Assembly (NCBI GenBank): GCA_036571765.1
Contig: BROE01000024.1
Span: forward strand, 5,298,913-5,362,912
Length of the DNA stretch: 64,000 nt
From: Plecoglossus altivelis
Lineage: Eukaryota; Chordata; Actinopteri; Osmeriformes; Plecoglossidae
Direction of reading: 5' to 3'
Shown here: in pieces, positions 14,401-23,709 of the stretch
Layout of the letters: each line of letters opens with the position of its first letter
Numbering within the stretch: the first letter of the stretch is position 1
Notes under the pieces: model-generated
The model's database searches: none
Told to the model about the DNA's origin: nothing
What the model saw: the letters and a program-made list of their open reading frames with translations, nothing else
Position numbers and translations under genes: made by a program

Positions 14401-15089
14401 TCCTTCATTTGTTCCAGGCAAACTGGTTCCTGTGAATCATTAGGCAGTGCAATGTTCCCTGAAACAGCACAGGGGAAATGCAGACTGTTTATTTGAGCTG
14501 CAGTATCTAAGGACTAGTCTCTGGTGATCATTAGAGCCTGTTCCGGGAACACTCAATGGCCAGTCTGATGTGGCGAGAGAAAGAGAGAGGGCACTGCTTG
14601 AATGAAAAGGCACTAACCCTCCTGAACTTTGGCCTGAACCTTTACATCTTTAAATCTGACTGTGTTGAGCTGGGTGCTGCGAGCTGGTCCACACATGTAG
14701 GCAGGTGTGCTCTCCAGGATGAGAAGTCACAGACTGGACGTTTCCTCAACAATACATACTCGTGCACGGCTCAAAAGGACCAATACACTTGCTACTTGGC
14801 TCCGCTGGTGGCGGGCAGGATGGATAGCGATGGATGGATGAGTACCTAGCTAGCAGCACCCCTGGAGGCTGTATTGAAAGCGACTGTTTTGCCTCTGCAG
14901 CCTGATTAAAGGCTTTCTTGGTGTCTAAAAAGACTGGTTGAAGTGTCTGTTCAGTGCCAGCTCCGTAGCACACGCAGTAGCCCTCCTACCGCCCATGTGT
15001 TTCACATTAGAACTGAGAGTGTGAACAGGACATGGGGTTGTTCCTGCAGTAGCTCTCAACCCACACACAGCGACACACACTCACTCACC

Positions 15090-15120
<31 letters not shown>

Positions 15121-18003
15121 TCTAGAGTTACAGTTCAAGTGTCTCCATGGCACAATTTTATCTTAATAACAGGAAGACTGCCAAATGACTGTGCGCTTGG
15201 AAGTGAATTGATGTAACACCCGCAGCTCCGAGTTCCAAGAACAGTTAAAAGCGACGACACACCATTAGAGCGTCAAGCTTTTCGCAGTGTGTGTGCGCGT
15301 CGGCACATTCACGCTTTACAAGCTAATGTTTTTGTCATGTCTAACAAGTTAGCATCCCTTAAGATGTGGCCAACACTGTAGTCTTCCCACAACTCCATCT
15401 GAAGTGGATCTGCTCCTCAACAGATTTGAGCTAGTCAGCAAACCCTCAAGACAACACACCATTGTACTCAGTGGAGAAAAAAAATGGAAGATTTCAGACT
15501 TACTTTGGGCCCCAAAGGGCCAATTCCCCCATCTTTTCCAGGCAGACCCGGTTCCCCCTGCATGGAAAATAAAGACCTCATTAGAAGTGCCCAGGTCAGA
15601 CAGAACCAGCTCACGGGGCAGTTTCTCTCTGTCTCACCTGAGACCAGGAGCCAATTTAAACATAATTAAAGTCATCAGCCCCCTGGTGCCCCACATCAGA
15701 CAGCAGGGGGGAGGACAGGAGACTGGGATACTGAGCCTACTGAACCGCTGTGCTCTCTACTGTAAAGTTCAGTTCAGTTCTATGTTCTACACTGCTCCAC
15801 ACTACATACATATCACCTATATACGTTTGACAACGGACACAAGTTTCTCATTCGTAGATGCCCCAATGGCTGCTGATTGGTCAGTCGATGGCAGAACAGT
15901 CTTACCTTTGGTCCTATCTCTCCAGGATGTCCCGCTTCTCCTTTTTCACCAGGAAGTCCCTGTGTGGACATCAGACATTTCAGGCCTTTTCATCATCTCC
16001 TTTGACACGTTTGAACTCATCGTTTTCTCAACTGCTTTACCTTTTTCCCAGGCATTCCTACACCCGCCCCGAGGTTAAGCCGAGAGGCTGAAGGACCCTG
16101 GGGGAAACAGAGGACATTTCAATATTCTCTCTCTCCGATGCAATGCACACACACACACACACAGATCCTGACTACAAAGACAAAGTTTCTCTCTCGCTCT
16201 CTGTCTCTCTCTCTCTGACACACACGTACACGTCGCAGACACATACAGTGAAGCATTGATGAAATCAAAGTCCAAGTCCTGGTCATATTATTTACAGTAC
16301 TCTTTCCTCCTCTTCAAATGTCTGGCGTTTTAAAACGCTCCGAGAGAAAATAAATCATTCCTCACCATCGACTTTCCTGCAGCCTGCTCTGCTCTACAAC
16401 TGTGCGTGCGAGCAAGCGTGCATGTGTGCCTGAGGGGGTCTGCTGTGCCCACAAGCATCTGGTTGAAGCTTCATCAAGGTTTCAGCACCAGGGACCCAAG
16501 CCCGGCCATACCTGACTGACTGAGATTTGACCAGACCTGCACAGACAAGACCTGACCTAACCAGACCAGATCAGACGTGACCTGACCAGAGCTGAACAGA
16601 CCAGACCAGATCAGACCAGACCAGGCCTAGTATATTAAGAGGTCCATTGTGGTTTGAGATGAGTTACCAGTGCGGGCTGTGAGGCTCTGACTATCTACCC
16701 CGTCCTCTAAAAGAGAGGTAAGCTAGCTAGCTTCCTCACTGGAGTCACACTGGAGTGCATACTGTCAAAAAGTTTAGAACTGACTGGTTAGCTCTCTTGA
16801 CTGACTGCTTGACGGACTGCTTGACTGAAAGACACACTGGCTACTTGTGTCAGACATGACTCACCATGGGTCCTGGAGGGCCTTGTTGACCTGGTAACCC
16901 CGGCTCCCCCCTCTCTCCCTGGACAGAGGGAAAACATATTGGTATTGAAGGTACAGGAAGTTAGAAAGGTTCTGCTTGCTCCCTGGGGCAGACAAAGTAT
17001 TGGGCACACCTCAGCTGACTGGCCAATAAGAGCCAGACTACCAGAGGCTAATCAAAGACTGGCTCAGAGACTTCCAAGGGCACTGGGGATCATGTCCAGC
17101 AGCTAGATAACACAGAGAGCATCTTACCTTCCAGCCCGTCATACCAGGCTCTCCCCTCAGTCCCGGAGGGCCGAATTCTCCCTGAATCAAACCCACATGA
17201 CAACAGGGTAAACAAACTGTCCTGCGAATGTGCTGTGCAGGTTCATGTTGAATGGGAGTCCCGCATGCTGTGAATGTGCTGTGCAGGTTCATGTTGAATG
17301 GGAGTCCCGCATGCTGTGAATGTGCTGTAAGTCTCACCTTCTCCCCTGGTAAGCCAGGATCTCCTACTGCACCTGACTCCCCCGGGTCTCCCTGAAGGAG
17401 ACACACACACACACAAGCTTCAGTCATGTAACCATAAGAAGCGATAAGGTGAGGTTTTCTTTTGACCATGTGTGTGTTCAGGGTGCATGGGTGTGTACTC
17501 ACAGGCTTACCGTCAGCACCTGGAGGCCCTGCCCTTCCATCCTCCCCTCGGAAACCCTGTTGGACACAACCAATCAAAGCTAATGTGTCACAATACACTG
17601 CAGACGACAGCAACACGTCAATAGCAGGTCTCGGATTATCAAACCTGCGATTCAATGACCCAGTGAATCAAACACATTTAGGCATCTGATATTGAAGCTC
17701 AGGCCACATGATTTCGGTTGAACCAATCAGCTGTAGTCACTCCCTCAAAGTAGCACAACTGAATGACCTATCCCCTTTTTACTTTAAGGTCTTTCAAATA
17801 AATAGTACAGTAACAATGGGTAGCCTGTTTAACATGGGCTGCTGTACAGTTCTCTTACACATTTCTAACATAGACACAGGGTCATAAATCAGAGGCCTGT
17901 CATTGATCAATGAAACCTTTAGAGCTCCAGTGTCAAAACTGCCCTGACGTCACAGACTAAACAGTCTAGATGATCTCTGCCAAATTCTGAGGACTGTGTG
18001 TGG

Positions 18004-18040
<37 letters not shown>

Positions 18041-18052
18041 TCGAAGAGTGAT

Positions 18053-18105
<53 letters not shown>

Positions 18106-21100
18106 GAACGAGGACAGAGCAACAAAAGACGGAAAGGGAAAACCCCAAAAGAGAGTAATCAGTGTCTCCGTTCCATACTGTCATATTGTGAGCAGTGTGT
18201 CAGCAGTAGCGGGACAGAGCAGAGGTATGTCAGCAGTACCATGGGGCCTGGGGGGCCGGGGGGCCCTGGGGGGCCGGTAGTGCAGTCACACTCCTCCTCC
18301 TCTTCCTCCTCAGCAGCTGTACGGTTCAGGGGGCACTGCAGGAAACACAGAGATGACTGACTCTGTGCTGGACACGCACAGACTCACTGGAGTAATCAGA
18401 CAGGACTGAAACCTGGGCTGCCTGAGAGGTAGCTTCAGCAGCACAGTAAAACACCAACTCTCAATGGAGAAAGGCTATTGCCAAGCCGACTTATCCGGGC
18501 GAAATGGCGGCTTACCAAAACGCGTCCACTACACAGAGTACAAAAGGCGGAAGATTAAACCCAGGCCCGTTTTTATGATGGGAGAGGCAACACTTACCCT
18601 CTCATCATCCTGTGAGAGACAGAGGGAGACGAGGAAGGGGAGGGAGGGAGGGAGACAGGGAGGGAGGGAGAGAGGAGCAATGTGTTAATTGTCTGTCGAG
18701 ATAACCTGACGACTACTGAAAATGAGATAATGGTCCGTGTTGAGATGATATCTCGGTTCCTCTACGAGATCTGAGAAGTGTTACAGCGTTTGGAGAGTGA
18801 GAAGGCTGTTGTCGAGGATAATTAAAGAGCATGTGGAACCTGTTTAAACACACACTTGTAACTGCCGGGGGACCACGCAGCATTTACACCTCCGGTAGTG
18901 TCATTTCATAATTCCTTTTCAAAACATTTTAATAACGCCTAGGGATGTTTCATTAGTTTCGAGCGGGACGTGTATCCACGCAAGATGTGACACAATGGTG
19001 GTCTTGGCGGTCTTACCACAGAGTAGATCTCACAGGCGGTCTCTCTCTCGCTCTGGTGGGGGTCGCAGTACAGACGCAGTTTCTGCAGTTCCACCTGGGC
19101 AACAGAGGAGGACCAAACTCAAAATAGATCTGTAATACCTTGTTTTTTTCCTGCTGACTCAGCCCAAATCAAGTCAGGTTCTTGCAGGGTTCTGAAGATC
19201 AGCTCAGCCCGCAGTACCACGCCCGACCCAGACCCATGCTGCAGTGGTTCGAGAATCACAGAAAAAACCCAGCTCTGCCACCCACCGCTGCAGACGTCTC
19301 CGCCCCCATCCTCTTGGCGATCTGCGTCTTCCCGTTGATGTAGATCGGCTCCACCGTCTCCAGAGCCGCTTCCTCCAACTGCTGGTCATCTAAGAATCCA
19401 GTGACCTGACGCGGCCTCACTAGTACCTTCAGCTGGTGCCAGCCGCCATCAAAGAGAGCCTGTTCGGTAGCCCACACGGTCCAATCAGAGCAGACCGACA
19501 CCGAGTGGGCGGGGCAGGGCGGGGCAGGCAACAACATTAATAGTGTAATTATCAGGCGTTGGGTTTTCACTACAAACTGGTGGTGTAACGACCTCTTCTA
19601 CAGCTGGACCCTTTGTCCATGTTCCAAGTCTCAAGTGCCAAGGGAGGAACCATATAATTATCAATCATTCGCATTCAGGGAAGGGATGAATTGCGGTGCT
19701 GGGCTCTGGTTGCCAGGGATGCCATGCTAGCTTGGCTGCAGTGCCAGGGTGGGGAGATGGCAGAGGGAGGATCTTTTTCCCTGGACAAGCTTTCTGTTTG
19801 AACACCTCGCCACAGAGAGGAACTGCCTATCAGCTCTGCAGTGGCGCTGGGCTAGGACAGTGTGCTGGGATATACTGCACGCCCATACACCTGGATATGC
19901 CAGGGTACGAGAACATGAAGGGGAAATGAACACATGGCCATATGGTGTGTTGCTCCCCAGTCTCTCCCAGTGACTTTGCCGATGGCGTTAATACACCCCA
20001 CCCCCCCTCCCCAGGCACACTCATACATTTTATTTCACCAGGCGTCCTACACGCATGCTCGCACTCCCACAAACCAGACGCTCCAATCAGAAACACCGGC
20101 GACGGAACATTTAGTGAAAAGGCATCATGACCGTTCCCCTAGGAAACACAGGCATGGCTAGCAGGGAAACGGTGATGCTGCTACCATGGAAACAGCAGCG
20201 AGCGCTTCCAGGTGTCCAATCACAACTCTTACAGGGGTGTGGTCCAAAAAGAGAAACATGTTCTTACAATCACACCCGGTCGTGTGAGTGCGCTGTGGCA
20301 GGCTCTGAGAGGAGAGGAAAGAGGGGTCGCAGGCTAAACTGAGCACTCCTCAAGGACCTTTGACTATGCTGTTCACTGACCTAATTAGACAAGGAGCAGC
20401 TATTGATTCGATCTGACAAATTAATCTTCTCTTGTGCAAAGAAGGTTTCTCCCCCGCAAGTACTTTACTGACACACTCCTGGTAACACATGAACACACAC
20501 ACACACTCTTGCAAACAGACACACACGACAAACACTACACACACACACCTCCTTTCACCTCACAAGCCGGGGTCATCTGTGGTGAATCTGGACCGCTCTT
20601 GCTCCAGGTTGAGAAGCCTCGCTGCACGTGCTGTCTGCAGTGTGACGGTCTGGCTGTCCGCGGGCCATTCAGCGACACCGGCCTGCCTGCGGTCTCTCCC
20701 CCGTCTTTGAGCCGCACACCCCTCCTACAGGTCCATCTGCTGGCGGGCCGCCGCGCCGCGCAGACGCAGCGTAGCCACGAACACGTAGGACGGGGGGAGA
20801 CCCTCGGGGCAACGATTCCCTCCCCAGGCAGGGGAGAGGGGCGCGCACGCCGCGACGCGAGAGGGTGGTGGAGCTGAGAAAGGCGCACCCCGGCGCCGGT
20901 AGGGTCGCTCACTGGCCCGCCTAGCACTGCCATAGGCCCACCCACACTGAAGACCGGATCTCCTCATTCGTTCAGGTCTTATGAGGCTTTAGAACGCTGA
21001 TGTAGGAGGGGAAAATGTTCGACTGTGACATACATGCAGTGGAAGGAGAGCGTGTGGAACACACGGGGCCTGTTCTGGGACAGCAAACACAAATACACTG

Positions 21101-23649
21101 CAACGTAGAACTGTTTAAAGTGACGGTAAATCCAAACTTTTACTTATACCAAGAGGGTCAATTGGCTCAAATAATCAACCTTTGTGAAGCTGTAAGAGTG
21201 TTTCAGCTAGGTGTGGTGGGAGTTGACCATGCCAGTGTTTCCCCTCAGACTGCCAGGAATACTGCCCTGTCAAGTGTTCCACTACTGGACTTAGAGCTGC
21301 TGTTTGCTTTGTGAAGGCTACAAACATGTGCCAGTCAGTGGCCTCAGCATTGGAAATCTTCTGGATGTTTTAAAGCTTTGCAGAGATGCATTTCAAAGCA
21401 CAACCCTGACCCTAACCCAAAGTTTTTCTTTGTATGGATGCACTACTTTCACTTACAATAAGAGAACAGAATATGTGAACACTAAAAAAGAAGTCTGTGT
21501 CAATGGTATTTCACACAGGCACCCTTGGTGTTTCTGTTAATAGATATGAAAGAGTACACAATAGACAGGACATGAGGGAGTTGTCTGAGTCACGCATCGT
21601 TATCCAACACCCCAGGTGGGCTTCCTCCAGCAACATCCTTTGCAACACCTCTGCTCCCGTCATCCACCCACCTGGTGTTCTCTGTGACGTCAATAGCGCT
21701 GGTCAGTGAGTAGGCAGCCTCCGAGGCCAGGGAGCCCGGAGTCTTCTTGGCCTTGAGGTGGATGTTCATACCCAGAATCAGCTCAAAACCCTTCTCGTCA
21801 CGAGACGCCACCGGGATACGCGTGGGACACACTGACTCTGGGCGAGGGAGAGAGGAAGACAGAGTGGGCGAGGGAGAGAAAGAGGGAGGGAGAGGGAGGG
21901 AGGGAGAGAGATAGGAGAGAGGGAGGGAGAGAAAGAAAGAAAGAAAGTAAGAAAGAAAGAAAAAGAAAGAAAGAAAGAAAGAAAGGGGACTTATTATGGA
22001 TGAGTGGGCACTAATGCAGGCTCTTCCAGCAGCTGCTCCTCCGTAGCACTTTTGGAGCAGGCTTGTCTGGGGAGAGAGTCTGTAGCTAATGGGGGCCGAG
22101 AATAAAGTTGGAAGAAATGCCTCCACGCAAAACAGCAGCAGAACTAAGACACTTACGACATCAACGCTGCATAAATAAGTCATTATTTTCCTTCCCCCGT
22201 TGTGAATACGTTTCCACTTGCTTCTAACTTGGCTGTTAACTTGGATGTTGTTGACAGTTTTTCCCGCAGTGAGTGGTTCAACAATGCTTTCTACTGCTTA
22301 AGGGTGTGTTTGGCAGTGATATGAATATCAACATCTGCTACATGCTCAAAGCAATCCAGCCTCCATGCCACAAGTCCTAGGGTCTGGCCACAGGGCCTGT
22401 GGCTTCTCACACACACATCGTATGCACACACTCGGGCACACAAACGTACACAGTACACACACACACACACCTGTCTCTGCATATTGAGACGCTTGCGGAG
22501 GGTATTTGCATCCCACTCACCCTCACACAATTTCTGCTCCATAGACTCCCTGATGCGGTCGATGTTCGTGTAGTCTTCCGCATACAGGACGTAGGCAGGT
22601 GCCGGCCTGTTGGCAATGGCCACCAGCTCCGAGGTGGTGATCTCACTACCCACGCCCACGGCAAACACGGTGACACCCTGCGCGCGCGCCTCCACGCTGG
22701 CATCCACCACGTCGTCCTGGGACTTGCCGTCCGTCACCACCACGGCGATGCGGTTCTTGACGGCGCTGAGGCGCTGGGACGAAGGGAACACATGGTCCAC
22801 GGCGAACTTGATGGCGCGGCCCGTCTGGTGCGGGAGGGGAATCAGAATCAGCGCGCGTCTGTGTGTGGTGTGTGTCTGTGTCTGTGATTGTGTGCGCGAG
22901 ACTGCGTTAACACTGTCCTAACCTGTGTGTTTCCTCCCAGGTACTTAATGTTCTGGATGGCCTGGATGAGGTCAGGACCACTCTGGTGTTTGCCCAGTGG
23001 GATCTCCAGACGAGGGGTGTCACTGTACTGGACCACTGCCACCTGGAAGCAAAAGCAGACTCAGCCTATCTCTCTATCTTTCTCTGTCCATGAGTGTGTG
23101 CGAGCGTATGTCAGCGTGTGCAAGTGGGTGCGAGTGTGTGTGAGTGAATGAATGAAGTATTTAAGACTTCCTCTTGACCCTCTTTCTTACTGTCGCACTC
23201 TTTTACTTTATCCCCCCCCTCCCCCCCTATCCCCCTCTCTCTCTCTCCCCCCCTCTCTCTCCTGCCTCTCTCTCTTACCTGGGAGTAGTAGGAGCTAATG
23301 TCGAAGCCGCTAGTAATGTTGACCAGCCAGTGCTTGGCTGTGTCGAAGTCAGTGTAACCCACACTCCAGGAGCCATCGATGATGTACACCAAGTCATTCA
23401 CAGCTGTGCTGCAGCCTGGTACACACACACACACACACACAGGCACAGATGCACACACACAAGCAGTTAATGGCAAGTTAATGACTCAAGCGCCTAATAA
23501 TGTCTGAGGAGTAAATAAGATTTAAACAGCAAGCGCAGATGAGGCCAGGGCCCGGCTGCTGTGATACCTGCTCTGATATCCTCCTCCTCTATGGCCTGGA
23601 GACGGGATGACAGCAGCAGCACAGTCAGCAGGTTCACTGGCCACCCCAT
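686..23649 (-). CDS. col21a1: Collagen alpha-1(XXI) chain-like, 5' part of gene (partial)
   Basis: FACIT-type collagen, a secreted matrix protein. Coding exons in transcript order (minus strand, plus coordinates): 23568-23649, 23279-23415, 22923-23042, 22521-22824, 21672-21837, about 20559-20819, 19286-19459, 19017-19094, 18598-18609, 18240-18335, 17503-17556, 17338-17391, 17128-17181, 16865-16918, 16041-16097, 15906-15959, 15504-15557, 7012-7065, 3106-3150, 2883-2936, 1935-1988, 1707-1760, 1094-1165, 686-721. The order signal peptide, VWA, TSPN, Gly-X-Y is that of types XXI and XXII. Identity rests on close agreement with remembered COL21A1 in VWA (VVQYSD, TDGKSQDD, ESVCPTRIPVA) and TSPN (EGLPPSYVFV, INGKTQI, YCDP, ETACEI). 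Most triple-helix exons are 54 or 45 bases, phase 0, and begin with Gly. The gene runs off the left edge, so the C-terminal collagen and non-collagen domains are missing. The exon at about 20.7 kb has a disturbed frame. col22a1 is the main alternative and fits worse. Confidence 0.85.
1960..2170. repeat. GA-rich purine tract
   Basis: GGGAGAGAGA-type low-complexity sequence directly upstream (on the minus strand) of the collagen exon at 1935-1988. Confidence 0.7.
4585..5010. repeat. 29-bp minisatellite
   Basis: About 14 copies of a unit like GATGGGAGCACAGGGGCCTG plus TCCCCCTCA. Because 29 is not a multiple of three and the unit has no stop in any plus frame, long spurious frames appear. Confidence 0.9.
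6330..6515. repeat. GT-rich tract
   Basis: Degenerate GTGTGG/GTGTGT sequence in a collagen intron. Confidence 0.75.
7012..7065 (-). CDS. col21a1: Collagen XXI triple-helix exon, isolated
   Basis: This 54-base phase-0 exon encodes GEKGDAGLSGADGLQGVP, between CTTCCCAG and GTAAGTC. It stands alone between introns of about 8.4 kb and 3.9 kb. Confidence 0.85.
9687..9736. repeat. (GA)n microsatellite
   Basis: About 23 uninterrupted GA units. Confidence 0.9.
11347..11705. repeat. Long (GA)n and GAGGCAGA tract
   Basis: A pure GA repeat (11362-11441) grades into GAGGCAGAAAGAGA units over about 360 bases. Confidence 0.9.
11930..12210. repeat. 36-bp minisatellite containing TAACCC
   Basis: About seven copies of CAGTAACCCTGTCTAACCCT plus AACTCTGTCTAACCTT. 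Each carries telomere-like TAACCCTAAC, but in a longer unit. Confidence 0.85.
13084..13114. repeat. Perfect 31-base palindrome
   Basis: Two 15-base arms (TGTGTTCCTACCTAC and its reverse complement) flank a single G. It lies inside the 8.4-kb collagen intron. Confidence 0.9.
13802..13890. repeat. ACACACGCAGGC-type repeat
   Basis: Short tandem (CA)n interrupted by CGCAGGC at regular spacing. Confidence 0.8.
15504..17556 (-). CDS. col21a1: Collagen XXI triple-helix exons, first group
   Basis: Seven exons: 17503-17556, 17338-17391, 17128-17181, 16865-16918, 16041-16097, 15906-15959 and 15504-15557. Six are exactly 54 bases, phase 0, and encode six uninterrupted Gly-X-Y triplets each (for example GFRGEDGRAGPPGADGKP and GERGEPGLPGQQGPPGPM). 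The 57-base exon 16041-16097 is atypical: its glycines fall out of register. Acceptors are CAG followed by GG; donors are mostly GTGAGT or GTAAGN. Confidence 0.85.
17223..17328. repeat. 46-bp tandem duplication in a collagen intron
   Basis: Two full copies and a partial third copy of GAATGTGCTGTGCAGGTTCA plus TGTTGAATGGGAGTCCCGCATGCTGT in series. They end next to the donor of exon 17338-17391. Confidence 0.9.
18000..18107. repeat. Compound (GT)n-(GA)n microsatellite
   Basis: GT repeat at 18002-18040 followed by GA repeat at 18056-18107. Confidence 0.9.
18240..18609 (-). CDS. col21a1: Collagen XXI hinge: 12-base microexon and start of triple helix
   Basis: A 12-base exon (18598-18609) encodes DDER between a strong acceptor (CTCTCACAG) and a strong donor (GTAAGT), phase 0 on both sides. 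Exon 18240-18335 then encodes CPLNRTAA, seven glutamates, CDCTT and four Gly-X-Y triplets (GPPGPPGPPGPM). The cysteine-flanked segment just before the helix matches the position of the CICPPG-type hinge of COL21A1. The acidic run is unusual. Confidence 0.7.
19017..19459 (-). CDS. col21a1: Collagen XXI TSPN domain, second and third exons
   Basis: Exon 19286-19459 (58 codons, phase 0) begins ALFDGGWHQLKVLV and includes LDDQQ and YINGKTQIAKR. Exon 19017-19094 (26 codons, phase 0) reads VELQKLRLYCDPHQSERE and then TACEIYSV. These are the last strands of the laminin-G-like TSPN fold, including the conserved cysteine pair (YCDP, ETAC). Splice sites are good, except that the acceptor before 19459 (GAACAG) has a poor pyrimidine tract. 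Confidence 0.85.
20559..20819 (-). CDS. col21a1: First TSPN-domain exon of collagen XXI, reading frame disturbed
   Basis: The first frame reads NRCPEGLPPSYVFV and ATLRLRG up to QQMDL, matching the start of the COL21A1 TSPN domain, and then meets TAG. A 67-base segment later, GRPVSLNG, which matches the conserved VTLNG strand, is readable only in another frame. TVTLQTA is again in the first frame. Neither edge matches its neighbour's phase. The donor could be at 20559 or 20564. Either this assembly has small indels here (the tract is very GC-rich) or this allele or copy is damaged. Bounds are approximate. Confidence 0.5.
21672..21837 (-). CDS. col21a1: Collagen XXI exon linking VWA and TSPN domains
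   Basis: The exon begins ESVCPTRIPVASRDE, nearly the same as in known COL21A1, and runs through an amphipathic stretch to DVTENTR. It is followed by the best available donor (GTGGGT), which leaves two bases of a split codon. That phase does not match the start of the next recognisable exon; see the finding on the TSPN frame. The upstream intron contains a GGGA/GAAA purine tract at 21845-21985. Confidence 0.75.
21845..21985. repeat. GGGA/GAAA purine tract
   Basis: Tandem GGGA grading to GAAA within the intron before the collagen exon at 21672-21837. Confidence 0.85.
22521..23415 (-). CDS. col21a1: Collagen XXI von Willebrand A domain exons
   Basis: Three exons (23279-23415, 22923-23042, 22521-22824) join in phase 1-0-0-1 to encode a full VWA fold. 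The metal-ion-dependent adhesion site is intact: DGSWS supplies the DxSxS motif, GGNTQTG the threonine and VTDGKSQDD the aspartate. The domain ends at KLCE, which joins ESVCPTRIP of the next exon as in COL21A1. VWA domains of FACIT collagens mediate binding to matrix partners. All splice sites are GT-AG. The intron just below 22521 carries a (CA)n tract. Confidence 0.9.
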
Positions 23650-23709
23650 GGTGATCTAACAGCAGGCCCAGTCCAGCTCAGTCCAGCCCAGCTCAGTCTA
23701 GCTCAGCCC
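23568..23709 (-). CDS. col21a1: Collagen XXI exon 2: end of 5' UTR, start codon and signal peptide
   Basis: Coding starts at 23649 and gives a typical signal peptide: MGWPVN, then a Leu/Val-rich core, then SSRLQA, followed by an acidic stretch. It ends at a donor after 23568 with one base carried over. Upstream 5' UTR reaches an acceptor (CACACCAG) before 23709 and contains a short degenerate AGCTGGACTG repeat. The start is chosen because it opens the only frame in phase with the next exon and gives a secretion signal. Confidence 0.8.

Larger units (their letters stand above)
7066..15503 (-). other. Large collagen intron, no further exon seen
   Basis: This 8.4-kb intron contains (GA)n tracts at 9687-9736 and 11347-11705, (TG)n at 10381-10420, a 36-bp minisatellite at about 11930-12210, a 31-base palindrome at 13084-13114, a 12-bp ACACACGCAGGC-type repeat at 13802-13890 and (CA)n at 15090-15122. 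No collagen exon was recognised; one short Gly-containing candidate near 12850-12890 was rejected. Confidence 0.5.

Noticed and set aside
15404..16078. 224-codon plus-strand frame
   Set aside because: It lies antisense across three collagen exons and their introns; no family resemblance.
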